Shown: positions 1 to 12,208, counted from the first letter of the stretch. The stretch is DNA of 64,000 nt from Canna indica (GCA_034359265.1 CP136898.1:41067501-41131500), one strand, 5' to 3'. Numbers and translations are program-made. Notes: generated by a model from the letters alone, not told the origin.

Positions 1-1500
1 ATGTATGAGAGAGTGTCTTCAATAGGTGTTCCTCTAGCAGGTTCGTTTAGTGAACTCATTCTCCAATGAGCACCTATACTCTCACATTAATGACACCTCT
101 TAGGTAACTGTGAGGTACTAGAAACAAATTTAGTGGGTACCTTATTCAAAAGATACATGGTTGTCTCTACGACAAAACCTTAGAAAGACATGAGAAGATC
201 GGTGAAGGATAGCATGGACCACACCATATCCAATGAAGTGTGATTCCTCCATTCAGACACTCCATTAAGCTATGGTGTGCTATGAGGTGTACATTCAGAG
301 TCAATCCATTGTCCTTGAGATAATCTAGAAACTCGACGGATAAGTATTCCTTGTCTCGATCTGATCAAAGGGCTTTAATACTTTTTCCAATTTGTTTCTC
401 AACCTCAGCCCTAAACTCTATGAATTTTTTAAAAGCTTCGAACTAGTGTTTCATTAAATAGATATACTCGTACCGTGATAGGTCATTGGTAAATGTTATG
501 AAGTGCAAGTATCCACTTGTAGTGTGGGTGGTTATCAGTTCGCATACATCTGTGTGGACCAACTCTAACAACTCGGCTGCCCTTTCATCATTTTTCCCTT
601 GAGGAAGGATTTGCAAGTCGGTAACAATTCATAATCGTAAGGGACAAAGAATCCATTTGTGTACAACCTATTTATCCTATTCTCATTAATATGACCAAGC
701 CTCAAGTGACAATGGTAAGTGAGGTTTAGATTATTCTTTTTTCCTTTTATTTTGCTCGACATGAAATATATTGTCATTAACATTTAATACCATCAAGCCA
801 TTAGAGATGTATCCGATTACAAACAACTCATCAGAATAGAATATGGAGCAACTATTGCCTTTGAAAATCATTTCATATCCTTGTTCATGTAACAAGGGAA
901 CAAAAATAATGTTTCTAATCAACACTGGAACAAAGTAACAATTACTAAGCTCGATAACATTGCCAGATGGCAACTCTAAACAATAGGTTCCTACAACTAA
1001 TGCAACAACTTTTGTGACATTTCCAACTCAAAGCCCGTAGTCCACCTTTGTTCGGCTTTCTACTTTTTCTCAGACCCTGCAATGTATTGCAAATATGAGA
1101 ATCACATCTAGTATCCAATACCCATGAAGTAGAACTAGTCAATGACAGGCTAATTTCAATTATGAACGCACTTGAAGCGGCTTCAAAAGCCTTCTTTTAC
1201 TTCACTTCTGCAAGATAAGACTTGTAGTTCCTCTTTCGGTGGTCATCCTGCCCACAATGGATGCAAGTGCCTTTGGGAAACTCTTTCCCTTTCTTCTTGA
1301 TGTCCTTCTTGGGCTTCACAACTCTGTTCTTTGCCTTGTTCTTAACATGGCCTTTCTTTGCCATTTTCTTGGAGGCACCTACCACTAATAAGACCTTCCC
1401 TTTGGGTCACCTACCACTAACAAAACCAGAATCAAGGGCGGATTGGGATGAGAGTCCTCTACTATGAGTAGCAATTGAATCTTAGCAAACCCAAAATGCA
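1..1500 (-). mobile_element. Ty1/copia gag-pol remnant, decayed
   Basis: Read on the minus strand, broken frames follow copia order. A CCHC zinc knuckle (CIHCGQDDHRKRN) lies near 1197-1385. A protease-like stretch follows at 945-1142, where WVLDTRCDSHIC resembles the usual D-S/T-G-A-S-x-H-I-C site but the active-site DTG reads DTR. A GAG-pre-integrase motif (HLRLGHINENRINRL) lies at 565-783. Below about 560 the sequence reads as the start of an integrase core, with a LVHTDVCE-like segment and the usual spacing. Every frame carries stops or frameshifts, and RT and RNase H are missing (beyond the window edge or deleted). No LTR is visible. It is a dead fragment. The copia assignment is firm; the lineage within copia is not resolved. 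Confidence 0.85.
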
Positions 1501-1612
1501 TTTGATCTAGAGGTCAATGAAACTATCTATCTTTGTTTCTTATAAGCAAATGATACTGCAATTTCTATATATAACCAACTTCTTGCACATGATTTGCTTG
1601 TTGGGCCTATAG

Positions 1613-1936
1613 TGTTAAAAAATAGCCTTGGACCTAACTTCACCCCAAAAGCTAGCTCAAATGGGGAGGATTACCCAATCCATTTAAAGATTATTTAGAC
1701 CACAATCTCAATCAATGTGAGTCTTTAACACACCCCCCTCACGCCCAGAATCCACAGCTGGAGCGTGAAATTCTACAGGTGGCCCCATAATTAACAATAG
1801 ATCTGACTCTGATACCATGTTAGAAAATTAGACTTGGACCTAACTCCACCCCAAAAGCTAGCTCTTAGGGGGAGGATTGCCCAATCTATTTAAAGACTAT
1901 CTAGACCACAACCTCAACCAATGTGGGACTTTAACA
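1613..1936 (-). mobile_element. TRIM (miniature LTR retrotransposon), complete
   Basis: Two direct repeats of about 118 bp (1613-1730 and 1818-1936) each begin TGTTA and end TAACA. They flank an 87-bp middle. On the minus strand, the base after the 1818-1936 LTR opens a TGGTATCAGAGTC primer-binding site, and a G-rich polypurine tract precedes the other LTR. The 5-bp target duplication TATAG is perfect (1608-1612 and 1937-1941). There is no coding capacity, as expected for TRIMs, which depend on proteins made by other elements. The two LTRs differ at roughly one base in seven to ten by eye, so the insertion is not young. Confidence 0.9.
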
Positions 1937-2008
1937 TATAGATGCTCCTAATATTACAAAATAAGAAAGAGAACATAACTAAGCAAAGGACAACACACAA
2001 GCGTCCGT

Positions 2009-2252
2009 CACCACAAGAAAAATAGGCATCAGTGATGGAAAAATCCGTCACTGATGCTTGAAAATCCGTCACTGATGCTTGAAAATCCGTCACTGAAGGG
2101 TATCAGTGACGGAAATTTCCGTCACAAATTCTGTCGTTGAAAGTCTCGTGGCTAATTCTTCATTTGCAATTCTGTGACAAATCTATCACAGTTTGTGATG
2201 GATTTAAGCCGTCACTAAATTTCCATCACTGATGCTCATTTTTCTTGTAGTG
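2009..2252. mobile_element. CACTA-type MITE (244 bp)
   Basis: The ends are inverted copies: CACCACAAGAAAAAT on the left, and ATTTTTCTTGTAGTG (the complement of CACTACAAGAAAAAT) on the right. The interior is made of subterminal repeats in both orientations built on CCGTCACTGATGC, with three near-tandem copies at about 2040-2100. The flanking 3-bp sites are CGT and CAT, one mismatch from a CACTA 3-bp duplication. There is no ORF. This is a non-autonomous deletion derivative of an En/Spm-type element, unrelated in subterminal motif to the large CACTA at 44140. Confidence 0.8.
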
Positions 2253-2963
2253 CATGGCACAAAAACAAATGCCGCAATCCACATAGACTATCATGGCAGG
2301 GAAATCCCTCCAAGAGTTGTGTATCTATTCAACGGCATATGACAGGAGTCGTCGTTTGCTCCCCTAAAACCAAGGAGGTCGAGTCTCCATTTTAGTTCCT
2401 CATTGTTTAGTGAAGACAGGGGATCCATCGAGGACCCGACATTTGGAGCATAATTGCTAGTATATATGGTAGGTGGTTATCTTTGATAGGTCCGAGATTG
2501 AGCTTCTCTTTATGATTCATGGCAATTTGGACGGGTGCCTACGTATTTTTCCCGCGTGACAAAAGGCGAGGGCTGTGACGAACAATGTGTTCGCAGACGG
2601 AAGCTCAAGCTGTAATGAATTGTTGTAGTAAGAGAAGGCTCAAGCTGTGCCACCTCTGGGCTGCAGACGGAGGCTCTACAAGTTGGGACAATCATAGAGG
2701 GGTGAGGAGGGGCTAGGATGTCGTCTGCAATGGCATTTGTCATCCTTGTCAGAGCGGAGATAGACTATGTATCCAAGAGGGAGGATATCTCTATGGCAGC
2801 GGTGGTGTGTGATGAGAGGACTAGGCCTCCGAAGAGGGGTCCCACACCCTAGTAGAGCGAATGAATGGGAGTGTTCCAGAGGTTGATGTAGAAGCCCCGA
2901 TTACTTTAGAAGCGAACATAAATGCTTGTGTTTGGCAAAATTGGTGTTTGCCTCATTGCAACA
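2253..2963. other. Non-coding spacer, nothing recognised
   Basis: This is about 0.7 kb between the CACTA MITE and the duplicated NLR upstream region. It is more GC-balanced than its surroundings. The only open frame (77 codons, minus, near 2510-2743) is short and has no recognisable motif. I see no terminal repeats. Confidence 0.5.
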
Positions 2964-3464
2964 GTTTAAGTTGGTTAACGCATAACTATAGTAGATAACT
3001 ATTATTTGCAACGATGCGAGATTGTCGTCTCTAGGCCATTTTAGATATTAATATAGTTTGCGATAGCTCGAGGGAATTGTCTCTAAGTCTTCAGAAATAA
3101 ATATTATGTTTTCAATAATTTGTGACGACAACTTGTAGCTATTACTAGGCCATTGTTAATTGTACTAGTTGGAGTGGCCGTTCTAGATGACTATAGCAAA
3201 TTACATATTCTAGCAATGTAAGACTCTATTTGTTATTAAATTATTAAATATTATAAAATAGAAAAATATATTAACATATTAAAATATTGCAACCACTAAA
3301 TTATGAAACATATTTACAATCTTTTAAATAGAATAAGTATATAAAAATATTTATATTTCAATATTTGCTACATAAATAATTGGTTTTTTATTGTGTTTTC
3401 AATTATTGGTTTCTTATTGCATCTTTATCATATACCAGAGGGAAGAGACAACCAACACTGGGCA
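2964..3464 (+). repeat. NLR upstream flank, duplicated copy 1
   Basis: This stretch aligns by eye with 30857-31355, upstream of the intact NLR. Shared landmarks include TTTGCAACGATGCGAGATTG, TATTAATATAGTTTGCGA and GTTGGAGTGGCCGTT. It shows that the duplication giving rise to the two NLR copies included about 0.5 kb of 5' flank, and so probably the promoter. Similarity is clearly lower than in the coding part, with many small indels. No convincing TATA box could be singled out. Confidence 0.75.
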
Positions 3465-4426
3465 ATGGCAAGTATGTTTGTATCCTCCATTATAAAGATG
3501 ATAAGCAATCTGATTTTGCTGACACGTAGCTTACCGTCGAGCTCCTCCAGTCAAACCAAATGGGTCTCGGAAGATCTCGTGGAGCTCCAAAAGGTGCTTC
3601 GACAGATACGAACGAAGATTAATGCTTTAGAGGACAAGGTGACCAAAGGATCGTACAAGAATTTGCTTCTAATGGAACTAAAAGATATGTCTTACGAAGC
3701 AGAGGATGTGTTGGACAAGTATCAATATGAACTTCAGCGTTTGGAAATGGAGGCTCGGTCGAAGAGGAGTGAGATGGATGAGGAACTACTAGTCTTGCCT
3801 ATGGCTTCTTCCTTTATGACTAAAGTTTCTATTCCGGACGGCATAGGAAATAGGATGAAGCAGAAGATCAACGAGATCAAATCCAAATACGGCGAGATCT
3901 CAAGGGATCGAGGTATTCTGGAAATTCCGGAGGAGATTGAATATAAAGAGAATAGAAATTTTCTGAAGAAGCGACAGGGTGATGGTACTAGAAAATATGG
4001 GCAAACCACTTATCATGTGGTGATATCAGATATCTACGGCAGGGATTCTGAAAAAGAGGAGTTAATCCGATGGTTGTTATCTGATACAAGCTCCAATATC
4101 TCTGTCAAGGTTGTTGTTGGTATAGGGGGTTTAGGGAAAACCACACTTGCTCAACTTGTTTTTAATGATGAGACAGTGTCCAATAACTTTGATCAAAAAG
4201 CATGGATGTGTTTCCGAGAACTTCGATGTTGCACGACTAACAAAGGAAATGTTGGAATATTTCTCGATGAATTCCCGGTTTTCGGCAAATTTAAGTGAGC
4301 TCCAAAATGAACTAAAAATGTTATTGGAGGGAACCAAACTACTATTGGTGCTTGATGACATGTGGAATGAAGAAAATGGTTTATGGGAGTCCTTCAGAGC
4401 CCTCTTGACCGTCGCAAAAATAGTAA

Positions 4427-4759
4427 GGCCTCGTTTGTTTTGATGGATTAAGGAGGTGGATTGGATTTTAAAATCCAATCCATTGTTTGGTGCAGCAATG
4501 GATATGAATCGGATCGGATATTGAGTGGATTTATTTTAGCCCAAATACATCGTGGGTTTGATTTAGAAATCCTAGGGAGGGGTGGGTTTATGGTCCAAAT
4601 TCATAGGATATAAATTTTTATATTTTATCCATGCTTCTTGTCCTATGTCAAAATAAACATAGGATAGAATTTCAAGAAATCCTCTTGGATTTCTATCCCA
4701 CCCTTATCCACCTTAAATCATATCTCATCCAAATCATATCCTGCAAATCAAACAAGGCC
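4427..4759. mobile_element. Tourist-like (PIF/Harbinger) MITE, 333 bp
   Basis: The element starts GGCCTCGTTTG and ends CAAACAAGGCC, which are near-perfect inverted termini. It is flanked by TAA on both sides (4424-4426 and 4760-4762). The intact paralogue has a single TAA at the same codon context (about 32296), so the element ends and the 3-bp target duplication are exact. TAA/TTA duplication with GGCC termini is the PIF/Harbinger Tourist signature. There is no ORF. It lies in the NB-ARC domain between kinase-2 and RNBS-B. Confidence 0.92.
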
Positions 4760-5115
4760 TAAGAGTCATTGTGACAACCAGGAGTGGTCGAGTTGCTGAT
4801 GTCATGCAAATAGAGGAAACTCTCTATCTTAGCCCCTTGCCTCGAGATGAGAGTTGGGAATTGTTCCAGCGTTATGCATTTAACAATCAAAATCCAAATC
4901 ATTTTCCTAACTTGGTGGATATAGGCAAAATGATTTCCGGAAGATGTCAAGGCTTGCCACTGGCCATGAAGTCACTCGGATGCATTCTACGACAATATGA
5001 GACTGATGAAGACAGCCGGAAGGATGTCTTACAAAGTGAATTATGGTAATTAGAAGAACGGAACAGTATAATGTCGGTCTTCATATTAAGTTATAGCTGC
5101 ATGCCGAGCTATCTG

Positions 5116-7808
5116 TGTCACGCCCTGGCCCCCGGCCCGGAGACGCGACGGCGACCCGAACACCGTGCAGCGGAATGAAAAGCCACGAATCAACATAAAA
5201 GAAAACAACAATATAAAAACCAATAACTACAATTCATAAGTCCGATCAAATATAATATTTAACCAAATATAAAATTGATCTACAAATTATAGCTCCAAAA
5301 TAACAATATCGAAGCCGAGCTATAAGACGATAAAACAAACCAAAATACAAAAGCAGTCGCCATCAGAGCTCCACATATACGACTGCCTACTAGATGTCTA
5401 AACACTATCTACACATCGATCTACAAATCGACTACTCACCCCTGTAAGTCTGAAGCAAAAACAATGGAGGTCAGCGAATGCTGAGTAGGAGAATCACAAT
5501 ATGATCAACAAGTATCAAGTGTCACTCAACAATGCATAACAACATGGCCTAAGATGCGGTTAAAGGCAATGAACACAATAAATACTCCTCACATACTCCT
5601 AAACAACATCAACTGAATCATCGAGCGTGTGGACCATTGGGTAAAAACCCCGCACTCTACCACCTGCAGAGTGGCATCAACCGTCCGCTCCAACGGTGAT
5701 ACGACTACCCCCACCAAGCAGGTAGCCCGTCAGATGCCGCGTTTGACATCATCGCACCCGAAGGTGCCCAACATGCGACTAGTCAATATCATATATACCC
5801 TCTCCCATGCATGGGGGGTACCATGCCGAAATGGTCCTGGACCGAAGTCCTCTCCAAGGCCGTAGCCTCCAGATCGACAATCATGCAACTCGACTCGAAG
5901 AGTGCAACAAGGTATTTCACCATGAACAACAACATAGCAACATCTCCAAGTGATTATGACATGATTAACATGCTACTAATATAACATCGTCATGATCAAC
6001 AATATAATAATTCCAAGTGATTATGACATGATCAACAGGATAATAACATGCTCAACAAATAAACAACACCAATAAGCAATAATAAAATGCAACACATGCA
6101 ATTTCTCTATATGACATGTCCAGCAATAATGTGCAACATGAGTTCAATAAATTTTAAGAAGCAAATCAAACAATGGAAGCAAAGGTATTTTCGTAATTTA
6201 TCTTCGACGACAAATCAACAACAGACTTGCAGGCTCAACCCACTCTCCAAACACCTATGCTCAACCAACTCTCCAAACCATAATTATTTCACACCAATCA
6301 ATTAACTAAATTCTCATACTAATAATTTAATATTATTTAAATACATCGACAACATCAACAACTAATCAACTAAAGGAACATCCTAACAATATTTTCTCGG
6401 AAAACCAACCCCACCATCGCGTTCAGCACGCGAAAACGATCAAGATTTCTATTCACCTCAACTTCAACCGACAACTCGGGGCCCACCAACTAAATTAATT
6501 TTAAATATAACTATCAATCACTTACTCAACAACAGCAAAATATCAAAATATATCAAAATCATATCAAACGATCTTCAATCTAAAATCCGACACCACCATC
6601 GCGTTCAGCACACGAAAATGATCAAGATTCCTATTCACCTCAACTTCAACAGACAACTCGGGGCCCACCAACTAAATTAATTTCAAACACAATTTTCATC
6701 CACTTATTAAACACGTCAGAATACTGAAATAATATCAAAATCATACCAAATGATCTCCAATCAGAAATCTGACACCACCATCACGTTCAGCACGCAAAAA
6801 TCTACAACTTTGGTATTCACCTCGACTCGATCCGACGACTCTACGATTAATTATAAAAATACTTCAATAATTCATAAATCAATCCAATTTCATACAGATA
6901 CAGCTCTATTCACTAAATACTATTTATATCCCACCCACTCGTCTCCCTCTCCCCTCACCCCTCACGCTGCCCCCTTGCCCTGCGCCCGACGCGACCTCCC
7001 TACTCCGCTTGAACCCACGCCGACCGGCCATCCCGGACGCCGGCGATCAACCCGGCGGCACGGCCGCCCTCTCCCCGACCTCCACGACCGGTTCGACTCA
7101 CCGCCGCCCGCCCTTCTGCACCTGATCTCGCCGCCTCCTCTGCTCACCTCAAATCCACGTCGGGCGGCTCCCCAAGCCGCCGGCGACCAACTTGAAGGCA
7201 CCTCTGCTCTCTCCTCGGCCTCCAGCACCGGCCCGACCCATCGGCGACTGAATGGTGGCCGGGAGGGCCACCACCAAGCACCGCCAGCTGCTACTGCTGG
7301 CCTGCGCGTGTTCTGGAGCGCACGGCCAGTGCGCAGCAGCGCATGCGGTGTCGCGGCGACCTGCACACGATCAGCACCACAACGGACATGGCCGCGCGGT
7401 AGCCTGCGCACCCGCGATTGCCCGCCGCCAACCCCCACAGTTCGTCGTTGTCGTCATCGGTAGACAAATGCCGAAGCAAAGGAGAATGGAGAGATCTCCT
7501 ACCTCGATTTCGCGATTCTAGCGACGACGACGAGCTCCACCGGCAACACGACGCGCGCTGACTCCTCCACTTGCAGGTTCCTCTCCTCTCCTCTCCTCTT
7601 CTCAATCTCTCTTCGCCAGCTCCCTCTCTCCTCTTCTCAATCTCTCTTCGCCAGCTCCCTCTCTCCCCTTCTTAAAACCCTTCAACTACAGCTCTCCCTT
7701 ACCTCCCCATTACTTTCACCTGCTACCCCCACTCCCCGTGTCATCCCTCCTACCCAAACATTGACTCAATTTTTAAATTTTTTTTTTTTTTTTATACTGG
7801 ATATAACA
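5116..7808 (+). mobile_element. Solo LTR, probably of a Ty3/gypsy (Tekay/Del-like) element
   Basis: The inserted block begins TGTCACGCCC and ends ATATAACA. It has 5-bp duplications ATCTG at 5111-5115 and 7809-7813; intact paralogue C has ATCTG once at this point. It is 2693 bp long with TG...CA ends, no internal PBS or polypurine tract, and no gag or pol, so it is a solo LTR left by LTR-LTR recombination. The TGTCACGCCC start and long LTR suggest a chromovirus of the Tekay/Del group; this is inferred from general familiarity only. Strand is assigned by that start. GC-rich open frames at 6750-7600 are judged fortuitous. Confidence 0.85.
6411..6860 (+). repeat. 182-bp direct repeat inside the solo LTR, about 2.5 copies
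   Basis: A segment beginning CCACCATCGCGTTCAGCACG recurs at about 6411, 6593 and 6775, a spacing of 182 bp. It carries a shared follow-on (GATCAAGATT..., TTCACCTCAACTTC..., GACAACTCGGGGCCCACCAA). The third copy is diverged and partial. Such repeats are common in U3 regions and can bind regulators, but no function can be shown here. Confidence 0.75.
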
Positions 7809-8832
7809 ATCTGAAACCTTGTTTCCTATACTGCTCCATGTTTCCTAAAGACTATAAATTCAGAAAAGAAGAACTAGTGAAATTATGGATCGCACAAGGT
7901 TACATTCAACCTGAAAGTGGAAGAACAATGGAATATATGGGCTCTGAGTAATTTGATGAGCTGCACGACATATCGTTCTTTGATCAGAGTTATGATATTT
8001 TTAAGATGCATGATACCATCCATGATTTGGCACAATATATATCAGAAAACCACGATCTTTCAATAATTGATCCAAAGCCATGTTCTGAGTTGGACAGGGT
8101 TCGCCACATATATATTGGGGCTGCTAAGAAGGAATTGATAACATCACTTAGTGGTAAGAAGTTGAGACCCTTGAGAACAACATTTCTGCATTCCAGCTGC
8201 AAGGAGAAATATGTTTCAGAAAATTTGATATTTTCTCTAATCACGACAAGTCTACGGGCTCTTCATATAGACAGTCTTTCTCAAAATGAACGGCTGTTAG
8301 AATCAATTGGGAACTTAAAGCTCCTACGTTACTTATATGTTTGTTCATTTGACATGGTGAGATTGCACAAGTCATTGGGTGACTTGTTCAACCTACAGAT
8401 GTTGGATCTACAATGCCCAAAAGTGGAACACCTACCATTAGAAATAGGAGACCTTATTAATTTTCATTATTTACGTTTTCGCAGTGAAGTTGCTAAAATG
8501 TTGTCTACATCAGTGTCTCAGCTATCCAATCTACTAGCCTTGGACTTGAGTGCCTGCAGAGAACTCGAAAGTTTACCTGAATCAATTTATATGCTATGCA
8601 ACCTTCAAAAATTAGACTTGACGGAATGCTCTAGTCTTGGAAGTTTACCTGAATCAATTTGTAAGTTGTACAACCTTCGGCAATTAAACTTGAGTTGGTG
8701 CAGTAGCCTTTCGATGCTGCCCAGTAACATAGGAAATCTTCGTAACATGGAGTTCCTTGATCTTTATAGTTCTGGGGTCAAAGTCTGTCCTAGTGGAATC
8801 TGGAAGTTGAAAATGATAGTCATTCATCACGA

Positions 8833-10716
8833 CTATACCTTCTCCAAAGTGCTCGCTGATCGTCTAAAACCCTTCATGACCTCCTCAATTGATAAATGTC
8901 AGGGAGCTTTTTTGGCGGGGCGAAGTTCTCTGGACACCTTCTTCGTTGTTCATAAGACAATTTGGGTTTGCCATAAACTGAAGGATGATGGAGTATTGAT
9001 CAAAGTCGACTTTCTGAAGGCCTTTGATTCTCTGAGCTGGGACTTTATTCTCCAAATGCTGCAAGCTAGAGGGTTTCCAATTAAGTGGATTAGCAAGATT
9101 GAGGATCTCCTAAAAACTGTGTCGACTCTTATCGTCAATGGAGACATGGGGCATCCCTTCCAGCATAAGAGGGGGGTTCGTCAGGGAAACCCGCTATCCC
9201 CCTTCCTCTTTAATCTTGCGATAGACTGCCTCCCTCGTCTTATCAAAAATGTGGTCTCAAATGGTATCCTTGAGGGTGTTCTAGATCAATATGTTAATGG
9301 TGGAATTACTCACACTATCTTTGCCGATGATCTTGTCCTCTTTAGCCCCTCAAACCACACCAACTTAATCAATCTTCATCTACTACTGTGGTGTTTTGGC
9401 TTGGCTTCTGGACTTCGACCCAACCTGGAGAAAACATGTATGATTCATATTCTTGAGGATAGGGCAACCTCGGAGAGCTTCGCTTCGCTATTTGGTTGTC
9501 CAGCAAGGACCTTCCCCTTGAAATACCTTGGCTTACCACTTCGAGTTGGCAAATTGCTTAAAGAGGACTGGGATTCTTTGATGGCACGGATTGATAAAAA
9601 GCTAAGTGTGTGGAAAGGCTGTCTCCTCTCAAGAGCGGGTCACTTCACTCTAATCAACAGTACAATTACAAGTAACCCACGATACCTACTTTCAATCTTC
9701 AAGGCGCCATCATGGGTTATCAAGAAGATCGATAGCCGCCAGAGAAAATTCTTTTGGGTAGGACCGGATGGAGAATCTTGTCGGGGAAAATGCAAGATCA
9801 AGTGGGATCAAATCATTATTGCTAAGGACAATGGTGGCTTGGGTGTCCTAAGTTTACCCGAGCATAATATAGCGTGATTGGGTAGTTGGCTATGGCGATT
9901 CATTATGCGCTAGGACTGCCTCTGGATTGATGTTATTAAAGGCACTACTACTGGAAATTCTGATTGGTTTAACTCATGGCACCTTCGACTCGCTTCCCCT
10001 ATATGGCGAGATATAATTAAGCTCCAAGACCTCTTCAAGAGCAGCGTGTGTTATCAGGTGGGGATTGGCTCCCAGATTCAGCTTTGGCTTGCACCTTGGA
10101 GTGGCAATCGGCCTTTGTCCGAAGTGTTCCCGCATCTGTTCAGGCATGTGGTAAACCCCAACGTCTCAATTGAGAATGCGAGAGTAGTGGACAGCGGAGG
10201 CAACTTCGTGAACTGGAATATCAGCTTCAAATTTTTTATTGCAGTTGGACAGCTTCAACCTTTGGCTAGGATACTAGATTCGGTTAGGCAATCGCATGGT
10301 GAGGACAACATCTCATGGAAATGGTCGAAGGATGGAATATATAAGGCTAAGTCTCTATACAATCTCCTCACCTTTAGAGGGGTCGCGGACCCATTCCATC
10401 GTTTCATTTGGCAAAATAAGGAGCTCCCTCGAAAAATTTTGATTTTCGGGTGGATTTGGTGCAGAAGACGTTTATTAACTCATGATAAGCTAGTCAGATG
10501 GGGAATCGCTGGTGACCCACTTTGTCTTCTTTGCCGGCTAGGGGAAGAAACTCATGAACACCTCTTTCATGAATGTGCCTTCACTATGGATGTTAGATAG
10601 TCCATATTACTCTCTCTTAATGAAGTGTCCTTTCCTACTTCTTGGTTTTCTAATCATCTTCCGTCAGCTGCGGTAAATGTCACTACACTAAGAAGAAGTC
10701 GCATCATCCTCACCTG
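8833..10716 (+). pseudogene. LINE 1 ORF2 remnant (reverse transcriptase, zf-RVT)
   Basis: The frame opens inside the RT at TFSKVLADRL, runs through KVDFLKAFDS, RQGNPLSPFLFN and the catalytic FADD box (TIFADDLVLF), then the thumb region KYLGLPLR. Stops occur at 9875-9877, near 9912, and at 10598-10600. A zf-RVT region (WSKDGIYKAKSLYNLLTFRG to LCLLCRLGEETHEHLFHEC) is still recognisable at about 10320-10590. The endonuclease and ORF1 are absent. The reading frame upstream is continuous with LRR codons of the host NLR from 8006, giving an accidental 623-codon LRR-RT open frame. The LINE 2 homologue at 19295-25393 shows the complete domain order. Confidence 0.9.
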
Positions 10717-12208
10717 TGTTGGATGAAATGGCGACACTAGAGGGGGGTGAATAGTGTGCTTACTAAATTAATTTGCCTAAATTCAATTTTAATCCTTCTC
10801 AAATCGTTTAGGCAAATTTGCAATTCGATTACTAAATGCGGAAGCGATAAGCAGATAAAGCGATAAGCACAAACAATTAAATCAATGCTAACACGAGAAT
10901 TTTATAGTGGTTCGATCCCAATGCCTACTCCACTACCTAAGCACCCCGCTTAGGATTTCCAAGCTAGTTTTACTAGATTACTTTAAGTTTCCCATATACA
11001 CGAGGACTTTTCACCGAAGAGACGCACTCTCGACCTAAGGCACTTCCACACCCGGAAGTCACCGCCTTCTTAACGAGAGTCCTCTTCCACCTCAACCCTA
11101 AGGGACAACTAAACTAATCCTAGTAAACACTACGTTTAATTACACAAGTGGCTTTACACATTTTCACCAAGGTAACCACTTAACCCAACACAAGACCAAA
11201 CACCTGGTCTTCACACGCACAAATAAAACAATTAAAATAACAATTAAAATACAATTGAAAAGAGCTTAAAGTATGAAACCAATAGAGAAAGCTCTTTTGC
11301 AATCCTTCAGTCCTTCAACTCATCAAGGGGTAGAGCTTGAGTCAACACTCAAGTTGATGCAGCAGCTGGCACTTGAAGAATGAACTCTCGGAGAAGCAGA
11401 GCGCAATCGTTAGATCGTTTGGAAGGCTTTAAATCTTCCTTTTGAGTGCTCAATAAACTCTGTTCAAATCAAGGAAGAGTATTAAAAGAATCATGTGAGG
11501 GTATATTTATACCCTTGAGTAGAAACAGTTGTTCAACGGATAGAAAACTATCCATTATAGCTGCCGATCGAATGGTCGGTCGACTGACTATTCGATCGCT
11601 CACATCGACTACCACTTTTACTCTTTGGTCGGTCGACCGACTGGTCGATCACCAGACGTAAATCGCGCGATCCACGATCTTCGGTCGACCGACGTGATTG
11701 TGTCTTAGGCTTATACGCAGGTCGGTCGACCGCCAAGCCTACTACCCAAAACCAGCCATTGTCGGTCGACCGATTGGTCGACCGAAGTGCCCACTGCCAT
11801 TTTTTGGCAGTGTTCGGTCGACCGAAATGGCTGGGCCTTTTTTCCTTACCCTATTCGGTCGATCTCTTGGTCAACCGAATTTAGGCTGAGATTATTTTCT
11901 TCAGCCTTTTTCTTCCGTGCTTCATTTTCGGGTTCCGGCTTTCAACGAGCATCATGACGGAGAGCTTTCCATGTGATCTTTGAGCTTGTCCGATGCGACT
12001 TTGGTGCACTCGTTCATCTTCGGGAAGTTTCGCGAGGAACCCGAGCACGACGATCAATGTTCTTCTGATTTATCCGATCGAGGACATCGAAAGCTAGTCG
12101 ATATGGAACCTGAAAGATATTCTCAATAAAATCATTAGTCTCATGTTTGTTATCATCAAAACCATCAAGACCGAGATTAAGGCTAAGGTTGAAAATCTAA
12201 AGCCAACA
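10717..12208 (-). repeat. 3' LTR of A-el (complete, 1492 bp)
   Basis: The end is TGTTGG on the plus strand and the LTR runs to GCCAACA. Read on the minus strand it has a palindrome array (about 11565-11875) upstream of a TATA box (complement of TATTTATA, 11504-11511). It is followed by the R/U5 part, which carries the wording shared by all copies, such as GGTTCGATCCCAATGCCTACTCC on the plus strand. It aligns along its length with the LTRs at 39613, 42617, 54071, 60149 and 62933. Confidence 0.9.

Larger units (their letters stand above)
3465..8832 (+). pseudogene. CC-NB-LRR resistance gene, broken copy A (5' two thirds)
   Basis: The copy starts at ATG 3465 (MASMFVSS...). It encodes a coiled-coil N-terminus with an EDVID-like MSYEAEDVLDKY, then the NB-ARC P-loop GIGGLGKTT (about 4117-4143), kinase-2 LLLVLDDMW and GLPL. 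It resumes after an LTR insertion with the RNBS-D and MHD regions and the first LRRs. Against intact copy C the lesions are: a 2-bp deletion at about 4208; a MITE at 4427-4759; GGA to TAA at 5047-5049; a solo LTR at 5116-7808; TAT to TAA at 7949-7951; and a LINE inserted after 8832. A remnant of about 25-30 bp follows the LINE at 17306-17340. Between the insertions, identity to copy C is high, only a few differences per 100 bases. The product cannot be a working NLR. Confidence 0.93.

Noticed and set aside
1..1500. Treating the left-edge copia remnant as the missing half of copia C at 37613-39612
   Set aside because: They lie 36 kb apart with unrelated flanks and no shared LTR visible; nothing links them beyond superfamily.
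6750..7605. GC-rich open frames of 89-237 codons on both strands
   Set aside because: They overlap each other inside the solo LTR, have Pro/Arg/Ala-biased composition and no recognisable domain.
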